Positions 11,424-22,072 of a stretch of DNA of 64,000 bases are shown here, piece by piece. This DNA is from Rhabditoides inermis (taxonomy: Eukaryota > Nematoda > Chromadorea > Rhabditida > Rhabditidae). Where the stretch lies: contig CAWZYM010000151.1 of assembly GCA_963966185.1 (NCBI GenBank), positions 119,501-183,500 of the forward strand. The letters run 5' to 3'. The notes beneath the pieces were generated by a model that saw nothing but the letters and a program-made list of their open reading frames with translations, made no database searches and was not told the DNA's origin. Position 1 is the stretch's first letter. Every line of letters begins with the position of its first letter. Made by a program: the position numbers and the translations under genes.

Positions 11424-11691
11424 TCTTTCCACACTTCTATCCACACTCCACTGTGTTTCTTTTAGAACTTACTTTGTCAAATGTGGCGATTGAAACTGCC
11501 TAACATATCCTAACTAGACTATCAATATACAACTCTGATGAACACATTATGGTTATTATAATACCGATACCTTCTCCGAGAGTGCGCAGTACGTGAAAGA
11601 CTCCTCCTTGCGTTGACTGGGTCGTCTTGGGCGCAGACGGTCCTTCAGACGTGTCCATTGACGCATCACTGTCCGGAACAACTGCAGCCAT
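6427..11691 (-). CDS. chk-1: Checkpoint kinase Chk1
   Basis: Serine/threonine kinase of the DNA-damage and replication checkpoint. Twelve exons join in phase: 11571-11691, 11243-11352, 10898-11039, 10712-10794, 10362-10413, 9863-9969, 9070-9256, 8888-8971, 7972-8023, 7510-7660, 6675-6883, 6427-6553. They give about 474 residues, close to the roughly 500 I recall for the C. elegans protein. Visible kinase features are GEGAFGEV (P-loop), VAMKCM (catalytic Lys), [24 protein letters not shown] (catalytic loop), [11 protein letters not shown] (DFG), CGTMPYASP and DLWSCGVVL. The C-terminal part carries DDLYLSSSQ and the KA1-like end [20 protein letters not shown], both as in worm CHK-1. The exon 1-2 junction needs a non-AG acceptor (see findings). 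It starts head-to-head with methyltransferase gene A. Confidence 0.93.
7121..7195 (+). repeat. tRNA-like sequence in a chk-1 intron
   Basis: TGGCGTAATGGTAACGC resembles a tRNA A box and D arm, and GATTTCGACCTC about 40 bases on resembles a degenerate B box. It lies in the 0.6-kb chk-1 intron 10, antisense to the gene. It is more likely a SINE relic than a working tRNA. Confidence 0.4.
8040..8870. repeat. GA-rich satellite with 7-bp and 17-bp periodicity
   Basis: A purine-only tract of about 830 bases, mostly (GGAGAGA)n, with blocks of the longer unit GAAAGAGAGAGGAGAGA and GGGG interruptions. It occupies chk-1 intron 8, where the sense strand is pyrimidine-only. All frames stay open, which creates long Arg/Glu or Ser/Leu reading frames that are artefacts. 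Confidence 0.95.
9257..9345. repeat. GA microsatellite in chk-1 intron
   Basis: An imperfect GA/GGGA tract lies immediately upstream of chk-1 exon 7. On the sense strand it is CT and may double as the polypyrimidine tract of the acceptor. Confidence 0.85.
9740..9855. repeat. GA microsatellite in chk-1 intron
   Basis: An imperfect GA/GGGA tract of about 115 bases starts just inside the donor of chk-1 intron 6. It is pyrimidine-rich on the sense strand. Confidence 0.85.
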
Positions 11692-12279
11692 CTGAGAACA
11701 GTGGAGCGATAACGATTCATTCATTAGTTGTCATATCAACATGTAAAAACAAGAAAAATCGAGTTCGAGCGAGGCGAAACGACAAGTTCAAATATTTTCG
11801 CGCCAAAATTGTGTAGTGAGAAATTTCGAGTTTCTGTTGCACGTAGTTGCACGATTTGGTGAATCAGCTGGTTTGTTTTTGTTTTGATTTCTACGCGTTT
11901 TCTCTTTCCTGGCGGAGCTGATTCTACATCGCGTTTGTACTCTATTGATTCGAAAACATTCTTGATACTGAACATTCTTGATACCATACCAGTCCGTGTC
12001 TCGTTTGATCAACGTATTGGTCTTTCGCATCCGATCCGCTATCCTCCGATTGGCGATCATCGGACTTTCGAGTTTCGCCCTTCATCAGTGCACCGCTTTT
12101 CTCGTTTCCGCCCATCTCCTTTGCCCATTACTGAAAGTGTTTCCTTTCCCCTTTCCCCGCCAATCAATCCGCCCTTCCGTCCGTCCGTTTAGCTATACCG
12201 GTTTCCACCGTGCCGTGTTGTTCCGCTCTTGTCTTGAGTGTCTACTAGTGTTCCCTTGTTGACCTCTGATCTGCAGTGC
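11692..12279. promoter_or_regulatory. divergent promoter region between chk-1 and gene A
   Basis: 588 bases separate the two start codons, which point away from each other, so both promoters must lie here unless distal first exons exist. Both ATGs sit behind acceptor-like AGs (CTGCAG just before 12277 for gene A), compatible with spliced-leader addition. Pyrimidine-rich stretches are present. No TATA-like or named binding site is claimed. Confidence 0.45.
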
Positions 12280-15016
12280 ATGCCGTCCGGCTTGTTGCCG
12301 TCGTCGTCCAGCGAGAGCATCAACCGCCGCTACTATGGCGAGCCGCGGTGGCGCGCCCGACTCAATATGGTGCGTTTTTGGTTATTGGTTATTATCTTTT
12401 TAAATTGGTTTGCACTCTCTGCTCTGTGAGTGTGTGGCGATCGCTAATTGCGATGGCGATCGGTGTTCAGCGTTCAATTCAGTGTAACGTTCGCGCTCCC
12501 TGGCTCCCTCTCCCTCTCTCTGGCTCTCTCCCTCTCTCTCCCCTCTCTCTTCTGTCTCGTAATACTTTAACTCGTCTGGTCCTCTGGTCGCACTAATCTT
12601 TCCGAGCTTTGCACACTTTTTGATGATGTGTGTGTGTTTTTTTTCGGGTTTCATCCACGTCTACATTCCACGATGGACACGTATCTATGCAACCGCCTTC
12701 TCCTTTACGGATTTTTTCTCAATAATATAAATGTTGCTCTATAGTGAATTCCACAATGTTAGATTATTTTCGCAATATTCTTACTTTGTTAGATCAACAA
12801 AATATGAGGTTTAATCCTTACCATCGTTTCTCTATATGCTGGCTCCCACAGTCTCTCCCCCACTGCGTGATATCTTTTGCGCTTGCCGCATACCTATCCT
12901 TTTAGTTGACCACCTACTACCAAACACCTCTCCTCCCATGTACCTTCACCATCATATCTATCTGCCCATTCTTCTCATCCTATACCGCTCTCTGGTGGCC
13001 AGCGAAATCTCTTTCAAAAATTGCATCACTCTCAGATGCTGTCTCGTCTGCACTATATCTTTTGTACATGAAGTTGACGCGTGAAGTCGCAAGTGGAAGT
13101 ACCCTCCCCCTTCCCAGATGCTGTCCCGCGTGCGCGCCCGCCCCCTCCGCCACGCCTTTCCCCTCCTTCTGGCCGCCTGCCTAGTCGTCTACCTACTGGT
13201 AAGATCGGTATGTCGTGCGGTGAACTTATTTTTTGTTATAGTTTATTTGATTGAAGTGAATGTATTTGTGTTGTAACTGTTAGCTAGAGGTTCGTAGATC
13301 AATATAGTTCAAGTGATTGTGCTTGTGTTATAGCTAGTGTAGTCCTTTTTTTACTCTCATTTCTCATTGGATCATGACCGGTGCTTATTAGACGTATCAT
13401 GGAATTTAGAGAACTAAGTGAAACATATGTGATGTGGTTAGTTCATAGTGTGTGTACATAACATTCTATCCAAGTTTGAAAGAAATACGTAGTTGCTTAG
13501 CTCTCACACTCGTATGTTGGTGTGGTGATGGTTTGGTTTAGCCTGATAGAGTCGTCATATTCATCTGATTCCTCTCTCCATTCCAGATCTTCTTCGCCCT
13601 CTCTGACGGAGTGATCATCGACGAATCGTTCGCCAACGTGGTCGCAGACGACGTGGTGCGTGCTATTGATTTATTGATTTGTATTTATTAATCCATTGAT
13701 GTCACTGATAATGGAGTAGTGTATTTGGTTGTGAATCAATTGTTTGCTTATCTATACATACGGTGCACGCGTTGCGTTTTCTGATGCGTGTAGCTGTATG
13801 ATATGTACCGGAAACATAGTTTTCACCGAATTTTTCGAGTTGTTTTGTTGGCTATTCACGAATGCTTTTACAGGAAATATATACACAGTGTTAGTTAGAC
13901 TGTAGAATTCCAATCTAATGGAAATGGGGTGTCCGATGTTTCACAAGCACGTTAGGTTAGGATCATTATCATTGATTGACTCATGATCATACATCATAAG
14001 AGCTCACCATACGTAGCTAGATGTTTGATACAGATAGCCTTCAGCTTTTATCCTGAATGTAACCTGAATGTTGTGTTGCAGCTGGCTGAGCGGCGGGACT
14101 TCGTTCAGCAGCAGGTGGCGAGCGAGTGCAGTGCGACGACAGGCAGGTGCTACGAGGTGGTCGACAGGAACATGCACGGCAAGAGGTGCGGGGGATATAT
14201 AGTACGGTTTTCCTCACTGGTAAGATACTGACGTTGATTCTGATCGTGGATGGTGGAAGATGTGGTGAGGTGGGCGACAGCGAGAGGTGCGGGGAGGACT
14301 AATCAAATCAAATAATCTATCCGGATTAGCATCATACGATACAGTGTTTAGCTCAAGGTTATAGCGCTGGGAGGAGGAATGGTACGGTATTCCTTATTGG
14401 GAAGAGGGTGACGTTGATTCTGATGGTGGAATGGTGTTTGAGGGCAAGTGGTGGGGAAGAGAGGAGTGTGTTCTTTCCTTCTCGATGTGTTATACTGCAT
14501 GTGTTTTGTCACATATTCAACGCAACCGATTATCGAGATCAAGTACATTCGTGGTTGATTTGATGCCTCCGAGAAACTTAGATGTTGCAGTTTGTTGGAA
14601 GTTTTTACAGCAAATATTATCGGAATGAAAGTGAAATCAATGAAATCACATCTCTACATTCTCGATTCCTCCTCGATCCTCGATTGCAGCCCATCGGGTG
14701 GGGTGGAGCGGAATCTGATCGTGCGCGGATTCGAGGAGGACGCAGACACGGTGATGCGGCTGGTGGCGCCCGAGGGTGGGGGGGGAGGGAGAGAGGGAGA
14801 GGAGATGGGAGGGAGAAGGAGGGAGGGAGGGGAGAGAGGGGAGAAAGAGCGAGGGAGAGAGAAAGGGGGAGGGGAGAAGGAGGGAGGGAGAGCGAAGGGG
14901 GAGGGAGAAGGAGGGGAGAGAGAGGGAGGGAGGGGGAGAGAGAGCGAATGGAAGAGAGAGGGTGGAGGGGGAAGGAGAGAGAGGAGAGAGAGGTGAGAGC
15001 GAGAGCGAGGGGGGAG

Positions 15017-15057
<41 letters not shown>

Positions 15058-16513
15058 GAAAAGGGGGAGGGAGAGAAAGAGAGAAAGATGGAGGAGAGAG
15101 AGGGAGAGAGAGAGGGAGAGGAGAGGGGGAGGAAGAGATTCCCTTCCTTCTCTGCAGGCGCCTCGTTCGACTCGTCTGACACTCGCATGTGGCGCATCGA
15201 CCACTCCCGCCTCGCCTCCCAGTACACTGCAGGTAAACTTTTTTAAAAAAATAAACATTTTTTTTGTTTATCTTTCGATATTTGGTGCTTGTATTGGTTT
15301 CGCTAGGTAGTTTTCGTTTTTTTTATCTGTTGAAACTAATATTTTCCGGAATGTAAATTGATTGCGTGCAACATTTGATGAGAATTGTGACAATTTAGTA
15401 GCGAGCATATTGATTAGCGTGATATTATTTTTTGTGGATAGAGAGATTAGATTATCGTCTACATTGAAAGAGTTTTTGACGAAATTCCGTTCACTTTATT
15501 CTGCAACATATTTCTATCGGGTCGGGATGTATCGTTCCTTGTTTCAACAACCGGTTTATGTTGTCTTTAATTACATCTTTCTTTCTTTATTTTTTATTAG
15601 CACAACGTCTATTAAAAACTACACAAAAATGATAGAAACGCACAAACTTATCACACACTGTCTTGAATGGAGGATCAGTCGTGTCTTTTCGATTGGTGTC
15701 GTCTTCATGACTGATTCCTTTCCATTTCCAGCCCTGTTTCTGTTCCCGTTTGTGCTGTCTTCTCTGTCGATCTCCGATCCATCGGAGGATAAGAGGGCGC
15801 TGCTCGTTGGACTCGGAGGGGGCAGTCTCGACATGTACTATAGGAGCAACGTGCCCGGGGTGGGTGAAGAATCGAATTTGTTTTTTTTTCTGATTTTTCG
15901 TGAACTGCTAGTCAATAAGAACACTGATATTGTTGGCAAGTGTATTTGGGTTTGCTTTTGATTTTCCGTGGTGCTTATTTTAGCCGGGGTGGGATGTGGG
16001 CGCAGAGGTTCAAATCGAATTTTTTCCTCTTGTGCAATTTAGTTCTTTTCACATTTATCTCTAAGTTTTCAGTTGTCGCAAGTGTCAGTGGAGCTGGATC
16101 CGGTGGTCGCGTCTCTGGCCGCGAGATGGTTCGGTGTGGTGGACGATGAAAGGAGGAAGACGGTGGTCGGAGACGGAATAGAATATGTCAGGCAGGCTGT
16201 CAACAGGGGTGAGTGGGGAGAGAGACGAATAAAAGGAATAATCGATTTTTTTCGTCGCTCTTTCTCCTATACGTTTCATCCTAACATTTTAAACGGGGAG
16301 TAATGATTGAATTTAATAGAGCTCGTATGACAATAGATTCCCACTGTCGATAATTGAACAATCACACTGTATTGAAATGCTGAACCGTGAATAGAATGAC
16401 AATTCATGAGTAATAAAATGATAATTCATGTAGTTTTTCTGACCTCGTTTTCAAAACTGTAACATTGTTTCATGTGCAAATATGAATAGGAGGGTGCGAA
16501 GGCAGGGAAGGAA

Positions 16514-16569
<56 letters not shown>

Positions 16570-16786
16570 GAGGAGAGGGATAGAGAGAGAGACTCTTTAT
16601 TGCAGGCGACAAGTTCGATGTGGTGACAATCGACGCGTGCGACACTGACCAGGCGACGCCGTGTCCCGCGAGTCCCTTCCTAGACAAGGGAGTGATAGCA
16701 GACATGCGACGGGCGGTGGGGGAGCACGGTGGGTGGAGAGAGGGAGAGAGAGGGGGGGGGAGAGAGAGGGGGGAGAGGGAGAGGGA

Positions 16787-16825
<39 letters not shown>

Positions 16826-16832
16826 AGAGGGA

Positions 16833-16886
<54 letters not shown>

Positions 16887-17425
16887 TAATCATCATCTTG
16901 TTGTGTTTTCAGGCATTCTCGTCGTCAACATTCTCTCCCTCAACGAGGACGTCAAGCAGGTGGAGAAGGTGCGTGTTTGTTTTATTGATTTATCGATTTC
17001 CTGATCATTATTGATTAATCGATTCCAGATCATTTCTCTGTACGCCGCTCACTTTCCCACTTGTATCAAGATGGTGATGGATATTGAGATGAATGTGGTG
17101 CTGGGATGCGCGCCATATAAAATAGGTGCGTATTGATTTATTGATTGTTTATCGGTTTGTTTTATGGGTTGAGTCTTGTTTGCAATTTGGTGTTTCTTTA
17201 ATGAATATGTTTCACTGAATTGATTACTCCGGTGAATGATGTTTTATAGCAATACCTTGTTAAATTTCTTTGTCGTTTTTTCAAAGAGTTTAATTTAAAC
17301 CTGTAAGTTGTTTTCTTTCAGGCAACATTGAGGAGCAGATGCAGTTTTATCAAATGCGCCTCAAGGCGGCGATTTCGAAATTCCAACTCGGATATATCAT
17401 GGAAAATGTGAAGGTTATCCGGTAG
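12280..17425 (+). CDS. Membrane-anchored SAM methyltransferase / spermidine synthase-like protein (gene A)
   Basis: Twelve exons join in phase: 12280-12369, 13118-13198, 13587-13655, 14082-14185, 14690-14775, 15158-15232, 15732-15859, 16073-16208, 16606-16728, 16913-16968, 17029-17125, 17322-17425 (382 residues). An N-terminal basic stretch precedes a hydrophobic anchor (AFPLLLAACLVVYLL). The catalytic fold is spermidine-synthase/METTL13-like: LLVGLGGGSLDMY (SAM-binding motif I), VELDPVVASLAARWFG (acidic end of beta2), VVGDGIEYV and DVVTIDACD. Several introns hold GA tracts. I infer a membrane-tethered, lumen- or cytosol-facing methyltransferase-fold enzyme; the substrate is unknown and polyamine synthesis is not supported. 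Exons 5-12 are duplicated downstream, and gene B is a diverged tandem paralogue. Confidence 0.85.
14770..15143. repeat. GA-rich tract in gene A intron 5
   Basis: About 370 purine-only bases, GA with GGGA interruptions, fill the whole intron between exons 5 and 6 of gene A. The near-identical copy lies at 19952-20325. Confidence 0.9.
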
Positions 17426-17677
17426 TCAGGCATACCAGAACGCTCATTCGCTAATCGAGTCTCGTCATTACGGGTTGTGTGCAAGTATTGTTGTATCGTG
17501 AATTGTGATAGTCGTTTGATAAAGTATTGATTGTATGTTGACGGCTTTTGATGCTTTGCCCAAGCGACGAGATTCAGGTAATCCGGTTTCCGAATTGCGT
17601 CAGTGAAAGGGAGAAGAGAAGGGTGGCATTGATTCGATCTTTCAATCTGTCCATCTCGGTTTTTGTCTTTTCACACT

Positions 17678-18993
17678 ATGATTCGCCGACTGCGAAGGAA
17701 CTTTTGTGTTAGGTGGATTTGCGCCGTGATTTGTGCTGTTTTGGTGTATTTTCTGGTGAGTTTTTTTTCCCTCAAAGTTTGATTTTGATCAAAATGTTGA
17801 AGTTGTTCCTATATCCACTCACACAATGGTCGGCGTTGGATCGGCAGTGTTCAAATGTGACGAATATTTGTTATCTCGTGAAGGATATGCGGGTGTCGTT
17901 TGGATTGTGAGTGTTTGGAGAGAGAGAGAGAGAGAGAGGGAGAGAGGGAGGGAGAGGGAGAGACTTCTCTCAGACTGGACACCTACCCGCTCTACGATCG
18001 CTTTTTGATGGTTGAGGGCTTGAATGAAGGCGCCGAGACAGCAGTGCAGCTGCTTCCACCCAATGGTAAGATACGTTTCCGGTTGCGTATACGTTTCCGA
18101 GTTGAGACTCCGTTTCCCTGGATGGTTCTCGTCACTGGCATCTCGACCACTCGTTTCTCTCCACCGAATACGCTTCAGGTGGGGTACATATGAATTCAAT
18201 TGGCTCTGTATTGTCATTTTCAGAGTGTCTTCACTTTAGTAGCAATGAACAACAAATAAGGAATATGATATAATTGTATGTGAAGGACTGTTTCTCACGC
18301 TACCACTCGAAACGTTTCAGCTAGCGTGCATAATGGCGGTTCCTAAGCACAGTTAAAGGTAGTGTACCCTCTGAATCCCATATTAAAAATTATCACGAAT
18401 GTATTATCAATGCCTTTTAAAAATATTTTCATGCCGTTTGTGGTTGTTTGTGATGAAAAATAATGAAATTGAAAGCAACTTTTAATGAAACAGAGTAGTG
18501 TGGTCAAATTGTGTAACTTCGTGCAAGTGGTGCACACACCTCCGAGCTGATTAAAAGTTATTAGATTCTACGATTTCTCACTTCAATTTTCAAATGATTT
18601 TTAAAACTAATTTATTTCAGAATGTATATTTGCATTATCATAGTATACTCATTGAATCGTAAATAAAGACATGTTATATCTACGCATACACCCAGATTCA
18701 GAGAGTAGACTACCTTTAATGATGATGTTTTTTCAAGTCTGACTTCTCTTTCCAGCCATGTTCGCAATGCCCTTTGCTGTGGGTGCGTTCTCACTTCGCG
18801 GGGATAAGAAGGAGGAGAAGAGTGTGTTGATGATAGGCCTGGGAGGCGGCAGCCTCGACATGTACATCAGAGGCAAGATGCACAATGTGAGGGGTTCTTG
18901 TATAATTTTGAACCTCATCTGCGTACCCTGCTGTTTTCAGGTCAATATGACGACCGTTGAGCTGGATCCGACGGTGGCGTATATCGCGCATAG
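17678..18993 (+). pseudogene. Gene B, first copy, truncated after the SAM-binding half
   Basis: Paralogue of gene A. The start ATG 17678 opens a signal-anchor exon (17678-17755). Further exons lie near 17840-17887 (CSNVTNICYLVKD), then 17963-18065, 18107-18178, 18756-18886 (VLMIGLGGGSLDMY) and 18941-18993 (TTVELDPTVAYIAHR). The duplication breakpoint at 19030 removes everything downstream, including GDGIEY, LDACD and the C-terminus. The full version is the second copy at 22864-26602. The frame of the second exon was not settled. The donor at 18994 survives and is in phase with exon 5' of the truncated A' copy downstream. Confidence 0.75.
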
Positions 18994-19047
18994 GTGAGAG
19001 GTACTGTAATAAATGAATTGTGTACCGAATATAGAATGTGTAAACTC

Positions 19048-19837
19048 TCTCAAAGATGATCCGACATTGATGGCAAAAGACGACGAATTCATCAAGGATC
19101 AACCAATTAATCTACATAGCCCACAAGTGCGGCATGTTGAAGAAGTGTTCCCGCAGAATGCAAAAACGGAGGCCAGAAAGAAGACGTCGTTAAATGGGAA
19201 AATCGCGTCTACAGCAAGTGAACGGAGATTACTTCAATTCGCCTCTACTGAGGATGAGTGACAAATCTGCCCCTACATATAGAAATAGAATCATAACCGC
19301 CTAGCGTATACAACATTGAAAATTCGCAATCCCGCAATCCCCTGTATTTCTGCATCATGGACTACAGTTATTCTACAGCACAATTTTTCAACAATTCTCT
19401 ACATTTTCAATCTACAAGTTCACAAAATCGCAGTTCTATTTCTACAAACAGCTAATCCGCCGATGAGCTATTGTGAATCACTCGGCGCCATTTCACTCGA
19501 CACCACAAGAATGACCGCGGAGGGTGCCGATGGGAGTATCACATACTGCTTCTCACACCTCACGCGACATGAGATGAATCGTCGTCACACCAGCTCGTGT
19601 GAGGAGAATGGACGTAAGGACCAGCTAAACGTATCTTTCGACATCAAATAAAGAAGCCGCGTACTACAAACTACATTGCGACTTCCGACTACATATTCAT
19701 TCTACACACTAATCACATTCCAACATTTCCTCAATACAACTGTGAATCAACCCAACGGCAAAGCGACGCGAATCGAACAAGCCTCGTGTGAACGTTGACG
19801 AAACGTGGGCGTTCTGTGTGCCGTCATCAAGAAGTGT
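19048..19837. repeat. Inverted copy of 27168-27957 inserted between the duplicates
   Basis: This 790-base stretch is the reverse complement of 27168-27957: paired positions sum to 47005 throughout, with no indel noticed. It carries the 3' end of the BEL/Pao element and, at its right end, the edge of a host exon (AAGAAGTGT). About 17 bases of filler (19031-19047) precede it. Confidence 0.93.
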
Positions 19838-20198
19838 ACATTCTCGATTCCTCCTCGATCCTCGATTGCAGCCCATCGGGTGGGGTGGAGCGGAATCTGA
19901 TCGTGCGCGGATTCGAGGAGGACGCAGACACGGTGATGCGGCTGGTGGCGCCCGAGGGTGGGGGGGGAGGGAGAGAGGGAGAGGAGATGGGAGGGAGAAG
20001 GAGGGAGGGAGGGGAGAGAGGGGAGAAAGAGCGAGGGAGAGAGAAAGGGGGAGGGGAGAAGGAGGGAGGGAGAGCGAAGGGGGAGGGAGAAGGAGGGGAG
20101 AGAGAGGGAGGGAGGGGGAGAGAGAGCGAATGGAAGAGAGAGGGTGGAGGGGGAAGGAGAGAGAGGAGAGAGAGGTGAGAGCGAGAGCGAGGGGGGAG

Positions 20199-20241
<43 letters not shown>

Positions 20242-21697
20242 GAAAAGGGGGAGGGAGAGAAAGAGAGAAAGATGGAGGAGAGAGAGGGAGAGAGAGAGGG
20301 AGAGGAGAGGGGGAGGAAGAGATTCCCTTCCTTCTCTGCAGGCGCCTCGTTCGACTCGTCTGACACTCGCATGTGGCGCATCGACCACTCCCGCCTCGCC
20401 TCCCAGTACACTGCAGGTAAACTTTTTTAAAAAAATAAACATTTTTTTTGTTTATCTTTCGATATTTGGTGCTTGTATTGGTTTCGCTAGGTAGTTTTCG
20501 TTTTTTTTATCTGTTGAAACTAATATTTTCCGGAATGTAAATTGATTGCGTGCAACATTTGATGAGAATTGTGACAATTTAGTAGCGAGCATATTGATTA
20601 GCGTGATATTATTTTTTGTGGATAGAGAGATTAGATTATCGTCTACATTGAAAGAGTTTTTGACGAAATTCCGTTCACTTTATTCTGCAACATATTTCTA
20701 TCGGGTCGGGATGTATCGTTCCTTGTTTCAACAACCGGTTTATGTTGTCTTTAATTACATCTTTCTTTCTTTATTTTTTATTAGCACAACGTCTATTAAA
20801 AACTACACAAAAATGATAGAAACGCACAAACTTATCACACACTGTCTTGAATGGAGGATCAGTCGTGTCTTTTCGATTGGTGTCGTCTTCATGACTGATT
20901 CCTTTCCATTTCCAGCCCTGTTTCTGTTCCCGTTTGTGCTGTCTTCTCTGTCGATCTCCGATCCATCGGAGGATAAGAGGGCGCTGCTCGTTGGACTCGG
21001 AGGGGGCAGTCTCGACATGTACTATAGGAGCAACGTGCCCGGGGTGGGTGAAGAATCGAATTTGTTTTTTTTTCTGATTTTTCGTGAACTGCTAGTCAAT
21101 AAGAACACTGATATTGTTGGCAAGTGTATTTGGGTTTGCTTTTGATTTTCCGTGGTGCTTATTTTAGCCGGGGTGGGATGTGGGCGCAGAGGTTCAAATC
21201 GAATTTTTTCCTCTTGTGCAATTTAGTTCTTTTCACATTTATCTCTAAGTTTTCAGTTGTCGCAAGTGTCAGTGGAGCTGGATCCGGTGGTCGCGTCTCT
21301 GGCCGCGAGATGGTTCGGTGTGGTGGACGATGAAAGGAGGAAGACGGTGGTCGGAGACGGAATAGAATATGTCAGGCAGGCTGTCAACAGGGGTGAGTGG
21401 GGAGAGAGACGAATAAAAGGAATAATCGATTTTTTTCGTCGCTCTTTCTCCTATACGTTTCATCCTAACATTTTAAACGGGGAGTAATGATTGAATTTAA
21501 TAGAGCTCGTATGACAATAGATTCCCACTGTCGATAATTGAACAATCACACTGTATTGAAATGCTGAACCGTGAATAGAATGACAATTCATGAGTAATAA
21601 AATGATAATTCATGTAGTTTTTCTGACCTCGTTTTCAAAACTGTAACATTGTTTCATGTGCAAATATGAATAGGAGGGTGCGAAGGCAGGGAAGGAA

Positions 21698-21753
<56 letters not shown>

Positions 21754-21970
21754 GAGGAGAGGGATAGAGAGAGAGACTCTTTATTGCAGGCGACAAGTTC
21801 GATGTGGTGACAATCGACGCGTGCGACACTGACCAGGCGACGCCGTGTCCCGCGAGTCCCTTCCTAGACAAGGGAGTGATAGCAGACATGCGACGGGCGG
21901 TGGGGGAGCACGGTGGGTGGAGAGAGGGAGAGAGAGGGGGGGGGAGAGAGAGGGGGGAGAGGGAGAGGGA

Positions 21971-22009
<39 letters not shown>

Positions 22010-22016
22010 AGAGGGA

Positions 22017-22072
<56 letters not shown>

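Larger units (their letters stand above)
14655..19030 (+). repeat. 4.4-kb duplicated segment, copy 1
   Basis: From TACATTCTCGATTCC to TGTACCGAAT the sequence recurs almost base-for-base at 19837-24216. The offset is 5182 at the start, 5184 after the first GA tract and 5186 after a later one, so the only differences I noticed are 2-bp length changes in microsatellites. It spans exons 5-12 of gene A and the first exons of gene B. Confidence 0.95.

Noticed and set aside
14582..15310. Long Glu/Arg/Gly-rich frames through gene A intron 5 and its copy near 19788-20494
   Set aside because: Composition artefacts of the GA tract. Exons 5 and 6 of the methyltransferase join in phase across it.
19013..19651. 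Separate small genes in the spacer between the duplicated copies
   Set aside because: The frames are the inverted copy of BEL/Pao sequence at 27354-27957 and are not independent genes.
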